DNA from: an uncultured Desulfovibrio sp.
GTDB lineage: Bacteria > Desulfobacterota > Desulfovibrionia > Desulfovibrionales > Desulfovibrionaceae
NCBI GenBank assembly: GCA_947177645.1
Contig: CAMWVJ010000017.1
Span: 1-10,172, forward strand
DNA length: 10,172 nt
Reading direction: 5' to 3'
Under the pieces are notes generated by a model. It saw nothing but the letters and a program-made list of their open reading frames with translations, made no database searches and was not told where the DNA came from. The translations under genes were made by a program, and so were the position numbers. This document shows, in pieces, positions 6,834 to 10,172 of this stretch. Each line of letters starts with the position of its first letter. Within the stretch, counting starts at the first letter, position 1.

Positions 6834-6869
6834 CATTACTGTTGCTGTTTTTACCGTGCGGGCGCGGCC

Positions 6870-8084
6870 TTACTTCTTCTCCACCACCTTGACCGTGGCT
6901 TCGGCGATTTCCAGCTCCTCGTCGGTGGGAATCACCAGCACGCGGATGCGGCTGTCCGGCGCGGAGATGGTGCGGGCGCCGGGCTTTCGGGTGTCGTTTT
7001 CCTTGGCGTCCAGCTTGATGCCCACGCTCTCGAGGTTTTCGCACACCTTTTCGCGCACGATGGGGTCGTTCTCGCCGATGCCGGCCGTGAACACGATGGC
7101 GTCAGGCTTGCCGTCCAGCAGGAAGATATAGGCGCCGAGCATCTTGCGGATGCTGCGCACGAGCATTTCCAGCGCCAGCTTCGCGCGCTCGTTGCCCTTC
7201 TCGATTTCCGCGTGCACGTCGCGCATGTCCGTGAAGCCGCAGATGCCGAGCAAGCCCGACTTCTTGTTCATGATGGTGTCCACTTCCGCCGCGGTGTAGC
7301 CCTTTTTCTCCTGCAGGAAGGGCACGATGGCCGGGTCGATGCTGCCGCAGCGCGTGCCCATGATGAGGCCTTCCAGCGGCGTGAGGCCCATGCTCGTGTC
7401 ATAGCACTTGCCGTGCTTCACGCAGGTCATGGACGAGCCGTTGCCAAGGTGCATGGTGACGGAATTGAGCTCGTCCAGGGGCTTGCCGAGGTATTCGGCC
7501 GTCTTGCGCGCGATGTACTTGTGCGAGGTGCCGTGGAAGCCGTAGCGGCGCAGCTGGAGCTCCTCATAATATTCGTAGGGCAGTGCGTACATGTAGGCGT
7601 CCGGCGGCATGCCCATGCCGAAGGCCGTGTCGAACACCGCCACATTGGGCACGCCCGGGAAGAGCTTTTCCGCCACCTCGATGCCCATGAGGTTGGCCGG
7701 GTTGTGCAGGGGCCCGAGCAGGAAGCATTCCTTGATGACATCCTTGACATGCCGGTCCACGAGCACGGGCTGGGTGATGGCCTCGCCGCCGTGGAGCACG
7801 CGGTGGCCGATGGCGTGGATCTCGCCCTTGTCCTTGATGACGCCCACTTCCGGGTCGGTGAGGAGCGCGATGACCAGCTCCATGGCCTCCACATGGGTGG
7901 GGAAGTCCTCGTCGCGGATGATCTTTTTCTCGCGGTCGGTGCCGGGCGCAATCTTGTGCGTCAGGCGGCCGTTCTGCTGGCCGATGCGCTCGGCGATGCC
8001 GGAGCAGAGCACGGTCTTGGTGTCCATTTCCAGGAGCTGGTACTTGCACGAGGAAGAGCCAGCATTGATGACCAGAACTTTCAT
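6870..8084 (-). CDS. ackA: Acetate kinase
   Basis: This 404-residue cytoplasmic enzyme of the ASKHA sugar-kinase/Hsp70 fold transfers phosphate between acetyl phosphate and ADP, giving acetate and ATP. Visible landmarks are N7 in VINAGSSSCKY, R95 in GHRVLHGGE (93-101), H127 in PLHNPAN, catalytic D152 in FDTAF, RRYGFHGTSH (179-188), H212 in HLGNGSS, R245 in GTRCGSIDP, the nucleotide loop GIGEN (335-339) and E389 in PTDEEL. Length is normal. The segment after the catalytic aspartate reads FDTAFGMGMP (151-160), where acetate kinases usually have FDTAFHQTMP; this looks like natural variation close to the active site. The start codon is preceded by AAGGGAG at 6 nt. It is the second gene of the pta-ackA operon, 84 nt after the pta stop, and ends at a strong terminator. 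Confidence 0.98.
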   Translation of the reverse strand: MKVLVINAGSSSCKYQLLEMDTKTVLCSGIAERIGQQNGRLTHKIAPGTDREKKIIRDEDFPTHVEAMELVIALLTDPEVGVIKDKGEIHAIGHRVLHGGEAITQPVLVDRHVKDVIKECFLLGPLHNPANLMGIEVAEKLFPGVPNVAVFDTAFGMGMPPDAYMYALPYEYYEELQLRRYGFHGTSHKYIARKTAEYLGKPLDELNSVTMHLGNGSSMTCVKHGKCYDTSMGLTPLEGLIMGTRCGSIDPAIVPFLQEKKGYTAAEVDTIMNKKSGLLGICGFTDMRDVHAEIEKGNERAKLALEMLVRSIRKMLGAYIFLLDGKPDAIVFTAGIGENDPIVREKVCENLESVGIKLDAKENDTRKPGARTISAPDSRIRVLVIPTDEELEIAEATVKVVEKK

Positions 8085-8120
8085 CCCTCACTCCCTTTGA
8101 CGTGTGCGCGAGAAGCGCGG

Positions 8121-8149
8121 CCCCGGCCGGACCCCATGCCCGGCCGGGG
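8121..8149 (-). other. GC-rich intercistronic hairpin between pta and ackA
   Basis: CCCCGGCCGG (8121-8130) and CCGGCCGGGG (8140-8149) are perfect 10-bp arms around a 9-nt loop. No T-run follows on the minus strand, so it is not a standard terminator. It lies 19 nt after the pta stop and may protect the 3' end of pta mRNA, set the pta:ackA ratio, or mark an RNase processing site. Confidence 0.6.
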
Positions 8150-8168
8150 AGGTGTTTGCGCGTGTTTG

Positions 8169-10172
8169 CTATTTCCTGGCGTTCTTCTTGTCCGCTGCCG
8201 CCTGCACGGCCGTGATGGCCACCGTGTTCACGATGTCGGGCACGGTGCAGCCGCGCGAGAGGTCGTTGACCGGCTTGTTGAGGCCCTGGAGCACCGGGCC
8301 GATGGCGATGGCCTGCGCGGCCCGCTGCACGGCCTTGTAGGTATTGTTGCCGGTGTTGAGGTCCGGGAAGATGAACACCGTGGCCCGGCCGGCCACCTGG
8401 CTGTCGGGCATCTTGGTCCGGGCGACGATGGGGTCGATGGCCGCGTCATACTGGAGCGGGCCCTCGAGCGCGAGGTCCGGCGCCATTTCCTTGGCGATCT
8501 TGGTGGCCTCCACCACCACGTCCACGTCCGCGCCCTTGCCGGACGTGCCCGTGGAGTAGGAGAGCATGGCCACGCGCGGGTCGATGCCAAACACCTTGGC
8601 CGTGTGCGCCGAGGCGATGGCGATCTCGGCGAGCTGCTGCGCCGTGGGATTGGGGTTCACCGCGCAGTCGCCGAACACGAGCACGCGGTCCTTGAGGCAC
8701 ATGAGGAACACGGACGACACCACCGAGAAGCCGGGCCGCGTCTTGATGAACTCGAAGGCCGGGCGGATGGTGTGCGCCGTGGTGTTCACCGCGCCGGAGA
8801 CCATGCCGTCCGCGTCGTCGAGCTTGACCATCATGGTGCCGTAATAGGTGGAGTCGCTCATGATGTCGCGCGCCTGCTCGGGCGTGATGCCCTTGGCCTT
8901 GCGCAGCTCGTAATACGTCTCGGCGTACTTGTCGAAGTCCGCGGCCTTCACCGGGTCGATGAGGCGCGCCCCGGCCACGTCCAGGCCCAGGGCCCGCGCC
9001 TTGGCGTGGATGGCGTCGATGTCGCCCAGAAGGGTGATGTCGGCTACCTCGCGGCGGAGCAGGATGTCCGTGGCGCGCAGGATGCGCTCGTCCAGCCCCT
9101 CGCAGAGCACGATGCGCATCTTGTCGCTCTTGGCGCGCTCGATGAGCTCGAACTCGAACATCATGGGCGTCATGCGGCCGCTGCGCTGGCCGGAGAGCAG
9201 GCGGTTGGCGATCTCCTTGCCGTTGACGTGGTGCTCGTAGAGGCCGAGCACGGTGTTGATCTTGCGCGTGTCGTCCGGCTCGATGAGGCCGTAGATTTCC
9301 TGCAGGGCCGTGATGGTGCGGTAGGTGTGCGCCTTGGTGAGCAGGATGGGCAGCGGAGCGCCGCTCCAGCCCTCGATGAGCTTGCGCACCGAGGCCGGGG
9401 GCTCGAGCCCGCCCGTGAGCAAAACGCCCGCGATGTCCGGCGTGGCCGAGGAGAGGCGCGAGGCGATGGCCGCGAGCAGGATGTCCGTGCGGTCGCCGGG
9501 GGTGATGATGAGCTGGTCTTTCTCGATATAGTTGAGGAAATTGTCGATGTGCATGGCCGCCACAAGGTAGTCGCCCACGAGCGAGTCCAGGCGGTTGCCG
9601 CCGACGAGCACCTCGGCGTCCAGGCCCTTTTTCACGTCGTTCATGGTGGCGCGCCCGAGCGACGGGTCATTGGGCACGGCGTAGACGAGCGCGGTCTTGT
9701 CGTCCTTGCCGAGGCTCTTGCGCAGCTCGTCGAGCTCGGTCTGGGAAAGGCTCGAGCGGTTGATGATGGTGGCGATGATGTCGATGGCGTAAGGCTCCAG
9801 CGCCTCGAGGGTGAGGTGCAGGGAGTCGCTGATGTCCCTGGCCGTCACATTGTCGCCGCTCGTGACCAGCATCACCGGCGCGCCCAGGTTGGCCGCGATC
9901 TCGGCGTTGAGCTCGAACTCGAACACCGGGTCTTTCCCCAGAAAGTCCGTGCCGATGCAGAGCACGAAATCGTGCATTTCCAGGATTTTCTTGAACTTCT
10001 GGATGATGTTCTCCAGAAGCAGGTTGCGCGAGCCCTGGTTGATGATGTCGCGGGCCTCGGCGTGGGTGTAGGCGAAGGTGTCCTGATAGTCCATGTCCAG
10101 CTTGAAGTGATGGAGCATGAGGTTGATGTCCGGGTCGCGGTCGTCCAGCGGCGGCTCGTTGATGATGGGGCG
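8169..10172 (-). CDS. pta: Phosphate acetyltransferase, N-terminus beyond window
   Basis: Pta interconverts acetyl-CoA plus phosphate with acetyl phosphate plus CoA and works with AckA. At least 667 codons are present and the frame stays open to the right edge; the methionine at 10118 is internal, since RPIINEPPLDDRDPDINL continues upstream in frame. By comparison with E. coli Pta, roughly the first 35-40 residues with the P-loop are missing. Order: remainder of the BioD-like P-loop domain (about 9630-10172), a DRTGG-type middle domain (about 9200-9620), then the catalytic PTA_PTB domain (8169 to about 9190). The catalytic domain begins TPMMFEFELIERAK and carries YYGTMMVKLDDADGMVSG, FGDCAVNPNPTA, SYSTGTSGKGADVD (about 8526-8563) and DLNTGNNTYKAVQR. 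This long three-domain form is the E. coli-like class II Pta; in that class the N-terminal part affects stability and allosteric control. It is the first gene of the operon with ackA. Confidence 0.97.
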   Translation of the reverse strand, partial: RPIINEPPLDDRDPDINLMLHHFKLDMDYQDTFAYTHAEARDIINQGSRNLLLENIIQKFKKILEMHDFVLCIGTDFLGKDPVFEFELNAEIAANLGAPVMLVTSGDNVTARDISDSLHLTLEALEPYAIDIIATIINRSSLSQTELDELRKSLGKDDKTALVYAVPNDPSLGRATMNDVKKGLDAEVLVGGNRLDSLVGDYLVAAMHIDNFLNYIEKDQLIITPGDRTDILLAAIASRLSSATPDIAGVLLTGGLEPPASVRKLIEGWSGAPLPILLTKAHTYRTITALQEIYGLIEPDDTRKINTVLGLYEHHVNGKEIANRLLSGQRSGRMTPMMFEFELIERAKSDKMRIVLCEGLDERILRATDILLRREVADITLLGDIDAIHAKARALGLDVAGARLIDPVKAADFDKYAETYYELRKAKGITPEQARDIMSDSTYYGTMMVKLDDADGMVSGAVNTTAHTIRPAFEFIKTRPGFSVVSSVFLMCLKDRVLVFGDCAVNPNPTAQQLAEIAIASAHTAKVFGIDPRVAMLSYSTGTSGKGADVDVVVEATKIAKEMAPDLALEGPLQYDAAIDPIVARTKMPDSQVAGRATVFIFPDLNTGNNTYKAVQRAAQAIAIGPVLQGLNKPVNDLSRGCTVPDIVNTVAITAVQAAADKKNARK

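Noticed and set aside
8107..8119. A small CGCG-AGAAG-CGCG hairpin before ackA
   Set aside because: The stem is only 4 bp, common by chance in GC-rich DNA, and distinct from the strong 10-bp hairpin next to it.

Overview
The window is about 10 kb of GC-rich, densely coding bacterial DNA. A fused flavin/rhodanese persulfide-type reductase, a large N-terminally extended Pta followed by ackA, and a stand-alone BPL_N protein beside valS together suggest a sulfate- or sulfite-reducing deltaproteobacterium, most likely Desulfovibrionaceae. That placement rests on recognising protein types, not on a database search.

Layout from left to right. (1) Positions 1-1295, minus strand: a BPL_N (class I glutamine-amidotransferase-like) protein whose C-terminal end lies beyond the left edge. 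(2) Divergent from it, with only 36 bp between the start codons: a complete valS (1332-4025, plus strand). (3) A GC hairpin, then a complete CoA-disulfide-reductase-family flavoenzyme with a C-terminal rhodanese domain (4105-5814, plus strand), closed by a strong intrinsic terminator. (4) A small, AT-richer island (about 5878-6684) with two divergent genes: an XRE-type repressor (minus) and an unrecognised 144-residue protein (plus). Between them lies a 22-bp inverted repeat that overlaps a good sigma70-type promoter. (5) A shared terminator hairpin, then ackA (6870-8084) and pta (8169 to beyond the right edge) on the minus strand. They form a pta-ackA operon with a GC-rich hairpin between the genes.

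How the genes work together. Pta and AckA interconvert acetyl-CoA and acetate with ATP formation, the usual substrate-level phosphorylation step of incompletely oxidising sulfate reducers. The flavoenzyme probably handles CoA persulfide or polysulfide and so fits sulfur metabolism. valS is housekeeping. The XRE/ORF144 pair looks like a self-contained regulated accessory unit set between conserved metabolic genes, and it is the part of the window least explained by known families. I see no rRNA, tRNA, CRISPR array, insertion sequence or phage structural gene. Several very long antisense reading frames are side effects of high GC.
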